A stretch of 44,859 nt of DNA, taken from Spirochaetota bacterium (GTDB lineage: Bacteria; Spirochaetota; UBA4802; UB4802). Shown here piece by piece: positions 34,337 to 43,304 of this stretch. Numbering within the stretch: the stretch's first letter is position 1; each line of letters opens with the position of its first letter. A model generated the notes under the pieces. The model worked only from the letters and a program-made list of their open reading frames with translations. It searched no databases and had not been told where the DNA came from. The position numbers and the translations under genes are program-made. The stretch covers positions 1 to 44,859 of the forward strand of contig JAOAIH010000021.1 in the NCBI GenBank assembly GCA_026414805.1, in the 5' to 3' direction.

Positions 34337-34919
34337 CGTTAAAATTGCTGCAGTACACAATGTTGCAGCAATTGCTAGCGGCATTGCACGAGCGGGTGCA
34401 GATATTATTGCCATTGACGGTTTTAGGGGTGGTACCGGTGCTACACCTCTGCAGATACGACAGAATACCGGCATTCCTATTGAGCTTGCCATAGCTGCTG
34501 CTGACGAACGTCTGCGGCAAGAGGGTATACGTAACCAGGTGAGCCTGGTAGCAAGCGGTGGCATTCAGTGTTCTTCGGATGTTTTAAAGGCAATATGTTT
34601 GGGTGCTGATGCAGTGTATGTTGCAACTCCAGTACTTATTGCATTGGGCTGTGGTATGTGCCAGCGGTGTTTTACCGGCAAATGTGCGTATGGCATAACA
34701 ACAAATAAGCCCGGGCTTGCAGAACGCATTGATGTTGATGAAGCAGCGTGGGCATTGAAGAATCTACTTCATGCATGGGCCGAAGAAATTGAAGAGCTGA
34801 TGGGGTCAATGGGTATTAATGCAATTGAAGCTATGCGTGGCAACAGAGACAGGCTGCGTGGTGTTGGCCTTAATGAAGAAGAACTCAGAATATTAGGCGT
34901 CAAACATGCTGGTGCATAA
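34332..34919 (+). CDS. gltB: Glutamate synthase central subunit, C-terminal part after the frameshift
   Basis: Continuation of the broken FMN subunit in the next frame: VSVKIAAVHNVAAIASGIAR, then AGADIIAIDGFRGGTGATP, the barrel's flavin/glutamate-site strands, and the [3Fe-4S] cysteine region CGMCQRCFTGKCAYGITTN. It ends normally at 34919 with an AAAGGAGG for the next gene. Together the two parts make about 508 residues, the expected size. The frame is open back to 34299 but has no start codon with a ribosome site in the right place, so this part probably cannot be translated alone unless by frameshifting. Confidence 0.82.
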   Translation, partial: VSVKIAAVHNVAAIASGIARAGADIIAIDGFRGGTGATPLQIRQNTGIPIELAIAAADERLRQEGIRNQVSLVASGGIQCSSDVLKAICLGADAVYVATPVLIALGCGMCQRCFTGKCAYGITTNKPGLAERIDVDEAAWALKNLLHAWAEEIEELMGSMGINAIEAMRGNRDRLRGVGLNEEELRILGVKHAGA

Positions 34920-34933
34920 AGGAGGATTGGGAA

Positions 34934-37108
34934 ATGGTGTTGACTTCAACTTTGAATGCCAAAGGCATTTATTATAAAATGTTAAATCGTCAAATACGGG
35001 AGATTATCGCAAAGGGCGAATCTTCTATAACGCTTGAGAATGTGTTAGGCCAACGATATATTGGTGGAGGGCTTAACAACACTGTCACTATAACAATTAA
35101 TGGTACACCAGGGCAGGACCTTGGTGCATTTATGAATGGACCTGTAATAATTGTCCATGGCAATGCCCAGGATGGCATTGGCAATACCATGAATAGTGGT
35201 ACTATCATTGTGCACGGAAAAGCAGGTGAGATCCCCGGGCATTCAATGCGGGGTGGACAAATTTTAATTCGCGATGATGTTGAGTACCGTGCAGGTATAC
35301 ACATGAAAGAATATGGCCAACAGATTCCTCTACTTGTTATTGGTGGTACTGCAAAAGATTATTGTGGTGAATACATGGCTGGTGGGCGCGTTGTGGTGTT
35401 GAACCGTTTTGATAAAAAAGAACCAGTTGGAAATGATATTGGAACGGGTATCCATGGTGGTGCTATTTATATCAGGGGAAATGTTGATTCGCGTCGTTTG
35501 GGTGTGGGCGCAATTATGGCACAAATGGACAATGAAGATATTGAGTTTTTGCAGAAGGTGCTTAATACATTCAAATCAGCGTTTCCTTATGTTGAGCTAT
35601 CGCATATAAACTTACACGACTTTGTAAAGATTACTAAAAAAGGGCACAGGCCCTTTGCTAGCCTGTATGCTCCCGCGATGAATATCAAATCAAAAAAACC
35701 AATACATCTTAACCTTACACCGCCATGCACCTATGCATGTCCAAGTGGCATTCCAACCCCTATTTTTATCAATCTTATCAAGGACGGAAAGATTAAGGAA
35801 GCACAAATGCTTATGGATGAATACACCCCATTTAGGATGTCGGTGTGTGGTACAGTGTGCCCTGCGCCTTGTATGGATGCATGCAGCCGCAATATGATTG
35901 ATGGGCCAATGAATATTCCCTACTTAGCGCGCGAGTACTATCCTGATTTTAATCCTTTGGTATATGGAAAGCCAAAGGATAAAAGAATAGCAATTATAGG
36001 TGCAGGCCCAGCCGGGTTGTCAGCTGCATGGCAACTAGCACGAAGAGGGTATAAAGTAACGGTATTTGAAAAAACTGCTGATATTGGTGGTAAAGTGCGC
36101 ATGGCAATTCCTAAAGACAGGCTGCCTGATGAAGTGTTAAGCAAAGATTTACAAAGGATTAAAAGTTTACCTATTGAGTTTAAAGTTTCTACTCCTGTTG
36201 ATAAAAAGCTTTTTGCAAAAATTTATAATGACTTTGATGTTGTGCTTGTTGCTACTGGCGCGTATGTTTCGCGGATGCTTCAGGTTAAGGGTGGGGAGCG
36301 CATTGTGTCAGGCCTTGAGTTTTTAATTGGCATAAACGATGGCAATCCAATGGACCTTAGCGATAAAGATGTTGTTATCATTGGTGCAGGCAATGTTGGC
36401 ATGGATATTGCATGTGAATCATGGCGTCATGGTGCAAAAAGTGTTACAGCGGTTGATATTCAAAAGCCGCTTGCTTTTGGAAAAGAAAAAGAAATGGCTG
36501 AAAGGCTTGGCACAAAAATTTTGTGGCCACGTACTGTTGATCATATTGATGAGTCGCATATCCATTTTACTAATGGAGAGTCCATCAAAGCTGATGTAGT
36601 ATTTATAAGCATTGGCGAAAGGCCGGATCTTTCATTTTTAGGTGATACGGTGTTGTTAAATGAGCGGGGGGCGATAGTAACCGGTGATAAATCCTTCAAA
36701 ACTTCAGACCCAAAAGTGTTTGCCTGTGGGGATATTGTGAAAACAGGACTTATCACTGATGCAATTGGAATGGGCAGAATTGCTGCAATGGAGATACATG
36801 CAATGCTTGCAGACGAGGATTTTATCTATCCTGAAAAGACTCTGGTACCAAGACGAAGGATTAATATTGCATATTTTGGTGGTGAAACACGTGAAGTTGA
36901 CAGATGTATAAGTTGTGGCACATGTATTTTCTGTGATAAATGTGTGGAGGCATGTCCCCAGGGAGCAATCACTCGCAATGGAGAAATTTTTACAATTGAT
37001 CCTGAATTGTGTACAGCATGTTATACCTGTGTCAATGTGTGCCCACGTGGTGCGTTGCAACCGGGTGATTTTGACGAGGTAGTGCAGGACGTTCTTTTCA
37101 AGAAGTGA
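34934..37108 (+). CDS. gltD: Fusion of GltB C-terminal (GXGXG) domain with GltD-type NAD(P)H oxidoreductase
   Basis: A 724-residue fusion. Residues 1-240 form the GXGXG beta-helix domain that closes glutamate synthase large subunits (NGTPGQDLGAFMNGP, NAQDGIGNTMNSGTIIVHG, GGAIYIRG). Residues 250-645 are a GltD-like FAD/NAD(P)H enzyme: N-terminal cluster cysteines (CTYACPSGIP, CGTVCPAPCMDAC), FAD loop IAIIGAGPAGLSAAW, second dinucleotide loop VVIIGAGNVGMDIA and the late ACGDIVKTGLITDAIGMGR. The C-terminal 70 residues carry two [4Fe-4S] motifs (CISCGTCIFCDKCVEACP, CTACYTCVNVCP). Electrons from NAD(P)H would pass to the FMN subunit. AAAGGAGG before the ATG; it follows the broken subunit by 14 bases. 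Confidence 0.9.
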   Translation: MVLTSTLNAKGIYYKMLNRQIREIIAKGESSITLENVLGQRYIGGGLNNTVTITINGTPGQDLGAFMNGPVIIVHGNAQDGIGNTMNSGTIIVHGKAGEIPGHSMRGGQILIRDDVEYRAGIHMKEYGQQIPLLVIGGTAKDYCGEYMAGGRVVVLNRFDKKEPVGNDIGTGIHGGAIYIRGNVDSRRLGVGAIMAQMDNEDIEFLQKVLNTFKSAFPYVELSHINLHDFVKITKKGHRPFASLYAPAMNIKSKKPIHLNLTPPCTYACPSGIPTPIFINLIKDGKIKEAQMLMDEYTPFRMSVCGTVCPAPCMDACSRNMIDGPMNIPYLAREYYPDFNPLVYGKPKDKRIAIIGAGPAGLSAAWQLARRGYKVTVFEKTADIGGKVRMAIPKDRLPDEVLSKDLQRIKSLPIEFKVSTPVDKKLFAKIYNDFDVVLVATGAYVSRMLQVKGGERIVSGLEFLIGINDGNPMDLSDKDVVIIGAGNVGMDIACESWRHGAKSVTAVDIQKPLAFGKEKEMAERLGTKILWPRTVDHIDESHIHFTNGESIKADVVFISIGERPDLSFLGDTVLLNERGAIVTGDKSFKTSDPKVFACGDIVKTGLITDAIGMGRIAAMEIHAMLADEDFIYPEKTLVPRRRINIAYFGGETREVDRCISCGTCIFCDKCVEACPQGAITRNGEIFTIDPELCTACYTCVNVCPRGALQPGDFDEVVQDVLFKK

Positions 37109-37173
37109 TAATGAAAAAATATTTCTTGATAATTTTTCAATTTTACTAATTATTACAAACATGTTAAATATCT

Positions 37174-37198
37174 TATAATTGGATATTAGCTGCTAATA
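37174..37198 (+). promoter_or_regulatory. -10 box and inverted repeat upstream of glnN
   Basis: TATAAT (37174-37179) is followed by TATTAGC (37184-37190), a single T and GCTAATA (37192-37198), a perfect 7-bp inverted repeat just where transcription would begin. A nitrogen regulator or GlnR-like repressor site is possible. A second TTGACT (37205) has no good partner -10. No sigma-54 type -24/-12 pair was seen. Confidence 0.45.
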
Positions 37199-37280
37199 AC
37201 TCAATTGACTTTTGTGTACTTAAAAGTTCAATGAACCATCATCATAACAAAGGTTTTAAAATTAAAAGCGAGGTTTATGT

Positions 37281-39449
37281 ATGAAGCGTTTTATTAAAAA
37301 TATTGCATCTGAGCGTGATTATGTGGTAACTCGGGAAAAGGAGATGCCTGTATCCCAGTATTATGGTGAGGATACATTTAATTTTAAAGTAATGCGCCAG
37401 AAATTACCTGCCAATGTATGTAAAAAACTAATACGAATCATTAAGGATGGCGAAAAGTTAGATCCTGAAATTGCAGAAACCGTTGCACATGCAATGAAGG
37501 AATGGGCAATAGAAAAGGGTGCCACACATTTCTGCCACTGGTTCCAGCCAATGACTGGTGCCACTGCTGAAAAGCATGATTCATTCATTGAGTTTACAGA
37601 ATATGGCGAAGTAATAGAGCGTTTTAGCGCAGAAACTCTGGTAAAAGGTGAGCCAGATGCATCAAGTTTCCCTAGCGGTGGACTGCGTTCAACTTTTGAG
37701 GCACGAGGCTACACTGCATGGGATCCTTCAAGTCCTGCATTCATCCTTAGAAGTGGAATAGGTGCAACACTGTGTATCCCGTCTGTTTTCCTTTCATATA
37801 CTGGTGAAGCGCTGGATAAAAAGACACCACTTTTGAGATCCATTCAAGCAATCAATAAGAGTGCTTTGAGGGTAATGCGTCTTTTAGGTAATGATAAAGC
37901 AACAAGAGTAATATCAACAGTGGGTCCTGAACAGGAATATTTTCTTATTGATATGGATTACTACTACAAGCGCCCGGATTTGGTGCTGACAGGAAGGTCT
38001 CTTTTGGGAGCTGCACCCACCAAAGGACAACAGTTGGAAGATCATTATTTTGGTAGTATAAAAGAACGGATTTTGTCCTACATGCACGATGTTGAAGAGG
38101 AGCTTTATAAATTGGGCATTCCAGCAAAAACACGGCACAATGAAGTTGCACCAAGCCAGTATGAGATAGCTCCAATATTTGAAGAAGCAAACATTGCGGT
38201 TGACCATAACCATTTAGTGATGGAAACGCTCAAACGTGTTGCACAGAAACACCGTCTGGCTGCGCTTCTTCACGAGAAGCCATTTGCAGGCATTAATGGT
38301 TCGGGAAAGCACTGTAACTGGTCATTGTCGGATAATTTAGGCAATAACCTTCTTAATCCAGGGCATTCGCCACAGGATAATATACAGTTTTTAGTCTTTT
38401 TAACTGCAACCATTAGAGCTGTGTACTATCATGCTGATTTATTGCGAGCATCGGTTGCATCCAGTGGCAATGACCACAGGTTAGGTGCAAATGAAGCCCC
38501 ACCAGCAATTATCTCAGTATTTTTGGGCGAACAGCTTACTAAAATACTCAATGATATTGAACAGGGAGTCATAAGCAAGGCAACTAATAAAGCTATTATT
38601 GATTTAGGTCTTTCCACTTTGCCAGTACTCAGCAAAGATAATACCGACCGCAACCGTACGTCACCATTTGCATTTACTGGTAACAAATTTGAGTTTAGAG
38701 CGGTGGGCTCTTCACAATCTATTGCATTTCCTGTTACAATTCTTAATACCATTGTTTCTGAAAGCCTTGATATTATCGCTGATAAGATTGAAACAAAAAG
38801 TGGTGATGTGCGCCAGGCAGCAATTGATGTCATTCGTGATGAAATAAAGAAGATAAAACCCATACTATTTATGGGCGACAATTACTCAAAGGAATGGGAA
38901 GAAGAAGCAGCACGAAGAGGTCTGCCCAATAAAAAAGTAACCGTGGAGTCATTGCCGGATTTAGTTACAGAGAAAGCTATTAAGCTTTTTGAAAAGTATG
39001 GTGTGCTTTCGCCGGTAGAATTGGAAGCACGGTATACAATACGATTAGAGCGTTACATAAAAGAAATGGATATTGAAGCAAAGACTATGCTTGATATGGT
39101 GCAAACCAAAATACTGCCGGCAACCCTGCGGTATCAAAATTCTATTGCTTCATCATGCTTAAGAGTAGTTGATTTATTAGGTGAAAATGCACCAATAGAT
39201 GCACAGAAAAAACTATGCACTACAATTACATCACTCAATAATGATATAATAAAAGAAGCAGATACCCTTGAAGAATTAATTGCCAAAGCAAGTAATATTC
39301 ATGATGAGCTTGAAAAAGCAAAATTTTATGCCTATACCATAAAAGATCAGATGAATACACTGCGTGCCAAAGCAGATAAGCTGGAAACCCACACAAGCGA
39401 CAACTTGTGGCCATTCCCACGCTTCTGGGAGATGCTGTTTATATCGTAA
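37281..39449 (+). CDS. glnN: Glutamine synthetase type III
   Basis: A 722-residue GSIII, far larger than types I and II. The family opening (YGEDTFNFKVMRQKLPANVCKKL), HWFQPMTGATAEKHDSF, GGLRSTFEARGYTAWDPSSPAFI, GPEQEYFLID, HNEVAPSQYEIAPIFEEAN, FAGINGSGKHCNWSL and NRTSPFAFTGNKFEFRAVGSSQS are all present, covering the glutamate- and ATP-site loops. It makes glutamine from glutamate and ammonia and so forms the GS-GOGAT pair with the operon just upstream, although it has its own promoter region (172-base gap). No damage is seen, in contrast with the broken gltB. Confidence 0.97.
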   Translation: MKRFIKNIASERDYVVTREKEMPVSQYYGEDTFNFKVMRQKLPANVCKKLIRIIKDGEKLDPEIAETVAHAMKEWAIEKGATHFCHWFQPMTGATAEKHDSFIEFTEYGEVIERFSAETLVKGEPDASSFPSGGLRSTFEARGYTAWDPSSPAFILRSGIGATLCIPSVFLSYTGEALDKKTPLLRSIQAINKSALRVMRLLGNDKATRVISTVGPEQEYFLIDMDYYYKRPDLVLTGRSLLGAAPTKGQQLEDHYFGSIKERILSYMHDVEEELYKLGIPAKTRHNEVAPSQYEIAPIFEEANIAVDHNHLVMETLKRVAQKHRLAALLHEKPFAGINGSGKHCNWSLSDNLGNNLLNPGHSPQDNIQFLVFLTATIRAVYYHADLLRASVASSGNDHRLGANEAPPAIISVFLGEQLTKILNDIEQGVISKATNKAIIDLGLSTLPVLSKDNTDRNRTSPFAFTGNKFEFRAVGSSQSIAFPVTILNTIVSESLDIIADKIETKSGDVRQAAIDVIRDEIKKIKPILFMGDNYSKEWEEEAARRGLPNKKVTVESLPDLVTEKAIKLFEKYGVLSPVELEARYTIRLERYIKEMDIEAKTMLDMVQTKILPATLRYQNSIASSCLRVVDLLGENAPIDAQKKLCTTITSLNNDIIKEADTLEELIAKASNIHDELEKAKFYAYTIKDQMNTLRAKADKLETHTSDNLWPFPRFWEMLFIS

Positions 39450-39456
39450 TGAATTT

Positions 39457-39484
39457 AAAAAAGGGGCGTATTGCCATACGCCCC
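39457..39484 (-). terminator. Terminator between glnN and the HDAC-like gene
   Basis: GGGGCGTAT (39463-39471), loop TGCC, ATACGCCCC (39476-39484): a perfect 9-bp GC-rich stem with six A before it on the plus strand. On the minus strand it is stem plus T-run, ending the HDAC operon. On the plus strand it lies 14 bases after the glnN stop and may slow that transcript as well. Confidence 0.8.
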
Positions 39485-39493
39485 TACATTGTA

Positions 39494-40801
39494 TTAATAC
39501 ATCACATATTTTTTATTTTTTCTGTCTATAAGCTGTACATATTTATATCTGTCGCCCGAAAGGGCATGCTCAAGCAGGCGGTATCCTTCATTGTGGCACC
39601 TGTCACATGCGCCTAGCGGAATTTCAATACCTAAACATAATGGATTGACAGTTGATGTTGTTTCAATTTTAAGCACACCACGGCATTCTTCACATACCAT
39701 AATGGATTCTAACTGCATCTCACGGATGTTATCGGTGTCATAATATATTTCTTTTTTTCGCACATCATAATTGCCCGGCATTAGTTTAAAAGAGGGTTTT
39801 TTGCATTCCTCATATCGTTTTAAAACTTGGTCGCACAGTCGTTTGATATATTTTGTTATCTCTTTATCCTGAGCTAAGTCTTTCTGCGAATAATCCGGTT
39901 CACGCACATACGAATAATCAAGGCCTGCCATGGCAAGTGTTATGCCCAGATTGACATATGGCAGCGCCCCTTGAATTGAGTAACCACCTTCAAGCACAGC
40001 AATATCAGCATTAAGCATTTCAGTAAGCCTGGCATAACCTTGGGCCGAAAAATTCATATTGGTAATAGGGTCTGAATAGTGATTATCCTGCCCTGCAGAA
40101 TTGACAACCAGATCAGGTTTGAAATCCTTCAGAATAGGAAGCACCACTCGCTCCATTGCCATCAGAAATCCTTCATCAGAAGTATTTGGAGGCAATGGTA
40201 TATTAATAGTGGTGCCAAGTGCATTAGGCCCACCAAGTTCATGAATAGCGCCGGTACCGGGATATAATGTGCGTCCGTCTTGGTGCATTGAAATATACAG
40301 CACATCCTTATCATGCCAGTAGATATCTTGGGTTCCGTCACCATGATGGCAATCAGTGTCTACAATAGCTATCTTTTTTACAGGATAATGTTCACGTATA
40401 TATTCTACCATAATGGCTTCAATATTTATATTACAGAAACCTCGTGCACCATGAACAACCTTCATAGCATGATGACCAGGAGGACGAACCAGCGCAAATG
40501 ATTTATTAACTGTTTTTTCAAGTACTAATGTTGCAGCTTTTATTGTGCCACCTGCTGATATCAAATGTGATTCGGTAGTTACTTTTGAAACATCAGGGAA
40601 GCAAAAATGTGTTCGCATAATATCATCATGTGAGGCTATATCAGGCTTATACTGATAAATACCAGGAATGTCAAATATGCCTTCTTCATTAAATTGGTCT
40701 AATGTATACAGTAGTCGTTCTTCCCGCTCGGGGTGCAAGGGGTGAATTGCCCAGTCAAACGCAGGGAAAAACACAACACCCAGTGTAGACTTTGCTTTCA
40801 T
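39494..40801 (-). CDS. Histone-deacetylase family protein with C-terminal zinc-ribbon-like tail
   Basis: A 435-residue arginase-fold deacetylase. RPPGHHA, DTDCHHGDGTQDIYW (zinc ligands D and H), NSAGQDNHYSDP (third ligand D) and LEGGYS are all present, so catalysis is likely; bacterial members act on acetylated small molecules, polyamines or proteins. After the catalytic domain (to about 300) comes a helical segment and then a tail with CEEC ... C ... CDRC (MVCEECRGVLKIE ... GACDRCHNEGY), which could bind zinc and is unusual in the family. Its ATG overlaps the TGA of the hydantoinase-like gene (ATGA), making this the last gene in a five-gene operon. Confidence 0.9.
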   Translation of the reverse strand: MKAKSTLGVVFFPAFDWAIHPLHPEREERLLYTLDQFNEEGIFDIPGIYQYKPDIASHDDIMRTHFCFPDVSKVTTESHLISAGGTIKAATLVLEKTVNKSFALVRPPGHHAMKVVHGARGFCNINIEAIMVEYIREHYPVKKIAIVDTDCHHGDGTQDIYWHDKDVLYISMHQDGRTLYPGTGAIHELGGPNALGTTINIPLPPNTSDEGFLMAMERVVLPILKDFKPDLVVNSAGQDNHYSDPITNMNFSAQGYARLTEMLNADIAVLEGGYSIQGALPYVNLGITLAMAGLDYSYVREPDYSQKDLAQDKEITKYIKRLCDQVLKRYEECKKPSFKLMPGNYDVRKKEIYYDTDNIREMQLESIMVCEECRGVLKIETTSTVNPLCLGIEIPLGACDRCHNEGYRLLEHALSGDRYKYVQLIDRKNKKYVMY

Positions 40802-42477
40802 ATTTTCAGTATGTCCTTGCATTGATGTAAAATTCCCGGTTTTACCTGGCAGTGAACACGGATATTTTTTCCTATAGTTTCAAATCCTTCCACCATGTTG
40901 AATGAGTAGACCTGTAAAATTTCAATTTCACGCTCTTTTTCATCAACACCAATTGATTCCAGATATTGCATCATGTAGTTAGTTGCATCCTCAATAGCGT
41001 TGTCAACATCGTAGTGCTGTGGTATGCGGATGTTGACATTAAGGTTTGGTACAAGGAGGCGACAGCGCTGTGTATCAGCAAAAAGTTCAATATCAACGGT
41101 AGTGCGCGCAACTGCTGCACCAATTGCATTGGCAACTTCGCAGAACTGTGGCACTTTAACATTCCATCCAAACCGCTGTGCAATAAGATTAGCTAGCGGC
41201 TTTGCCGGGCCACCAATAAGATAGATAGTTTTTGGCTTCAGCACCTTTCCCTTAAGGAATTCGTGGATTGTATATACAGGTCGCGAATTAACCTCATCTA
41301 TCATAGCTCTGACTTCGTTATGAATGATATCAAGAGCATAGGTAATTGCCTGGTTTGCTATTGTGTGTGCAGGTATTCCAGATGATTTTTCTAATGCAAG
41401 TATTCCTGCTTCAGAACGTGCAGTATCCTTGAAATGTATTGTGCCAATTACATTGAGCGCATCAATGATTGTTGGGTTTTGACCACCTTCGGCCATTGAC
41501 ATACCTAATCGCTGTGGGCCGGCAGTAACAGTTGTGCCATCCACCTTTATTGCAGAATCTCCACCAATGCCAATTGATTTTGTTTTAAGCGACCGCACCA
41601 ACGTGTTATGACTGTTAAGCTTTATGCCATCCTTTTCAATTAAAGGCGCACCATCAGCAAACAGGGCAATATCACAGGAGGTGCCACCGATATCAAGCAT
41701 AACAGCGTCTTCAGTAATATTACATAGCGCCATGGTGCCAATTACGCTTGCAGCAGGTCCGGATAAAATTGATTCAACAGGCACGTTGCGTGATACATGC
41801 AGCGGGATAGTCCCCCCATCAGCTTTGAGTATATTAACCGGAGCTATCACCCCAAACCCTTTAAGGCTTTCTTCTATAGCGTAAGAAAATTTATTGTAAA
41901 GGCGCCACACCGCTGCGTTGTAGTATGCCGTTGCAATACGCCGTGGGAAGTTAAGATTGCCTGATAAGGTGTGCCCAACACTGATAAAGTCAGCTTCTGC
42001 AAGTTTTTGCTGAATATACTGTTCGTGGATTGGGTTTCGGGTTGAAAATTTTGAAACAACTGCAAATACTTTTATGCCTTTTTTACGACATTTTTTTATG
42101 GCTTTATCTATTTGATTCAGGTTAAGCAGTGAAATTTCAGTACCACGGTGGTCAATCTGGCCGTCAATGCAGAAGTAGTGGTTGCCAATTTCATAATGTT
42201 TGGGATTAATGCCAGGTCCTGCAGAAACAAAAATCCCCACCTCTTCACACTTATTTTCGATGATTGCATTTGTAGTAAGTGTTGTACTTAAGTTTACACG
42301 TTTAATATGAGATGGTTCAACACCGCTAAGAACCCTGGTAAATGCCTCATTAATGCATTCTAACAGGTTATGATGTGTGGTAACAACTTTAGTATGAGCT
42401 ACAACACCAGAATGGTCTATTATTACAGCATCTGTATGTGTGCCTCCAACATCAAGTCCCAAGTACATACTAATCAC
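40798..42477 (-). CDS. Hydantoinase/oxoprolinase family (HyuA-like) protein
   Basis: A 559-residue ASKHA-fold protein. GLDVGGTHTDAVIIDHSG and MLDIGGTSCDIALF are the two phosphate loops, LSTTLTTNAIIENK the family linker, and VESILSGPAASVIG the adenosine-side motif. Relatives hydrolyse ATP to open cyclic amides (hydantoin, 5-oxoproline) or carboxylate acetone or acetophenone, usually with a HyuB-type partner. No HyuB is next to it here. AGGA five bases before GTG 42477 and GTGA overlap with the TPM gene support the GTG start; ATG 42468 is an alternative. It is coupled to the HDAC gene downstream. Confidence 0.88.
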   Translation of the reverse strand: MISMYLGLDVGGTHTDAVIIDHSGVVAHTKVVTTHHNLLECINEAFTRVLSGVEPSHIKRVNLSTTLTTNAIIENKCEEVGIFVSAGPGINPKHYEIGNHYFCIDGQIDHRGTEISLLNLNQIDKAIKKCRKKGIKVFAVVSKFSTRNPIHEQYIQQKLAEADFISVGHTLSGNLNFPRRIATAYYNAAVWRLYNKFSYAIEESLKGFGVIAPVNILKADGGTIPLHVSRNVPVESILSGPAASVIGTMALCNITEDAVMLDIGGTSCDIALFADGAPLIEKDGIKLNSHNTLVRSLKTKSIGIGGDSAIKVDGTTVTAGPQRLGMSMAEGGQNPTIIDALNVIGTIHFKDTARSEAGILALEKSSGIPAHTIANQAITYALDIIHNEVRAMIDEVNSRPVYTIHEFLKGKVLKPKTIYLIGGPAKPLANLIAQRFGWNVKVPQFCEVANAIGAAVARTTVDIELFADTQRCRLLVPNLNVNIRIPQHYDVDNAIEDATNYMMQYLESIGVDEKEREIEILQVYSFNMVEGFETIGKNIRVHCQVKPGILHQCKDILKI

Positions 42478-43304
42478 CAGCTTCCTGATGCTCCACCACC
42501 GCCAAAACTGCCACCGCCGCCGCTAAACCCTCCACCTGATGAAAAACTCCCACCGGAAGAAAATCCACCACTATAAAATCCACCGCCTCCGTGTGGCATG
42601 GATGCAATGATGATACCAGCTAAAAATCCTACAACAGCTAAAATAATAAGCGCTGGCAGACCAAACCCAAAGAATGCTCCAATTATGGGAAGCACCACAG
42701 CGCCAAGTACTCCGCTGGTAATGCGTCCCAGAGCACTTATAAACATCATAACTATAAAGGCAATCCAGATAAAAGTGGCATAATCAGGAGCAGCTTTTTT
42801 AGGTTTCAAGCTGTTTGCATCAAATTTACCTTTTACAATGTCAATGATTGCGTCAACGGCTTTTGCAATGCCGGCATCGTAATCGCCATTTTTAAATTCA
42901 GGGATAATAATATAATCAATGATTCTGCCTGCAAGAAGGTCGGTTAAGGTTTCTTCTAGTCCTTTGCCAACCTCAATGCGCACCTTGCGATTATCGCGCG
43001 CAACTAATATAATAACGCCATTGTCCAGCCCCTTTTGCCCAATCTTCCATTTTTCCGCAAGTCGTATGGAGTAGCTTTCGATATCTTCACCACCAATTGA
43101 TGGTACTGTTACCACCACTACCTGTGTTGAATCTTCTTTTTCCAGCTGCGCGAGTTTAGATTCCATTTCAGCTTCAACATTATCTGAGAGTATGTCTGCA
43201 TAATCATTGACGTGTGCGCGCAGTGGAGGAATCTCGACAAGTTCCTGGGCAACAGCACCTGTAGCTATCGCACATGCTATACACACTGTAGCAAGCCACT
43301 TCAT
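42474..43304 (-). CDS. TPM-domain protein with glycine-rich tail (YgcG-like)
   Basis: A 276-residue exported membrane protein. It has a signal peptide (MKWLATVCIACAIATGAVAQ), TPM domain (about 30-150: VNDYADILSDNVEAEMESKL, VVVVTVPSIGGEDIESYSIRLAEKWKIG, NGVIILVARDNRKVRIEVGKGLEETLTD), two or more membrane helices (about 178-235) and a tail of glycine and serine repeats (GGGGFYSGGFSSGGSFSS and on). This is the YgcG plan, usually found next to LemA. Role is not settled (phosphatase in plant thylakoid TPM; unknown in most bacteria). Its start overlaps the previous gene's stop by ATGA. Confidence 0.88.
   Translation of the reverse strand: MKWLATVCIACAIATGAVAQELVEIPPLRAHVNDYADILSDNVEAEMESKLAQLEKEDSTQVVVVTVPSIGGEDIESYSIRLAEKWKIGQKGLDNGVIILVARDNRKVRIEVGKGLEETLTDLLAGRIIDYIIIPEFKNGDYDAGIAKAVDAIIDIVKGKFDANSLKPKKAAPDYATFIWIAFIVMMFISALGRITSGVLGAVVLPIIGAFFGFGLPALIILAVVGFLAGIIIASMPHGGGGFYSGGFSSGGSFSSGGGFSGGGGSFGGGGASGSW

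Noticed and set aside
34299-34919. Independent gene for the second half of the FMN subunit
   Set aside because: The codons before 34332 do not match the family and duplicate sequence of the upstream frame; no start with a ribosome site. It is better explained as a frameshifted continuation.
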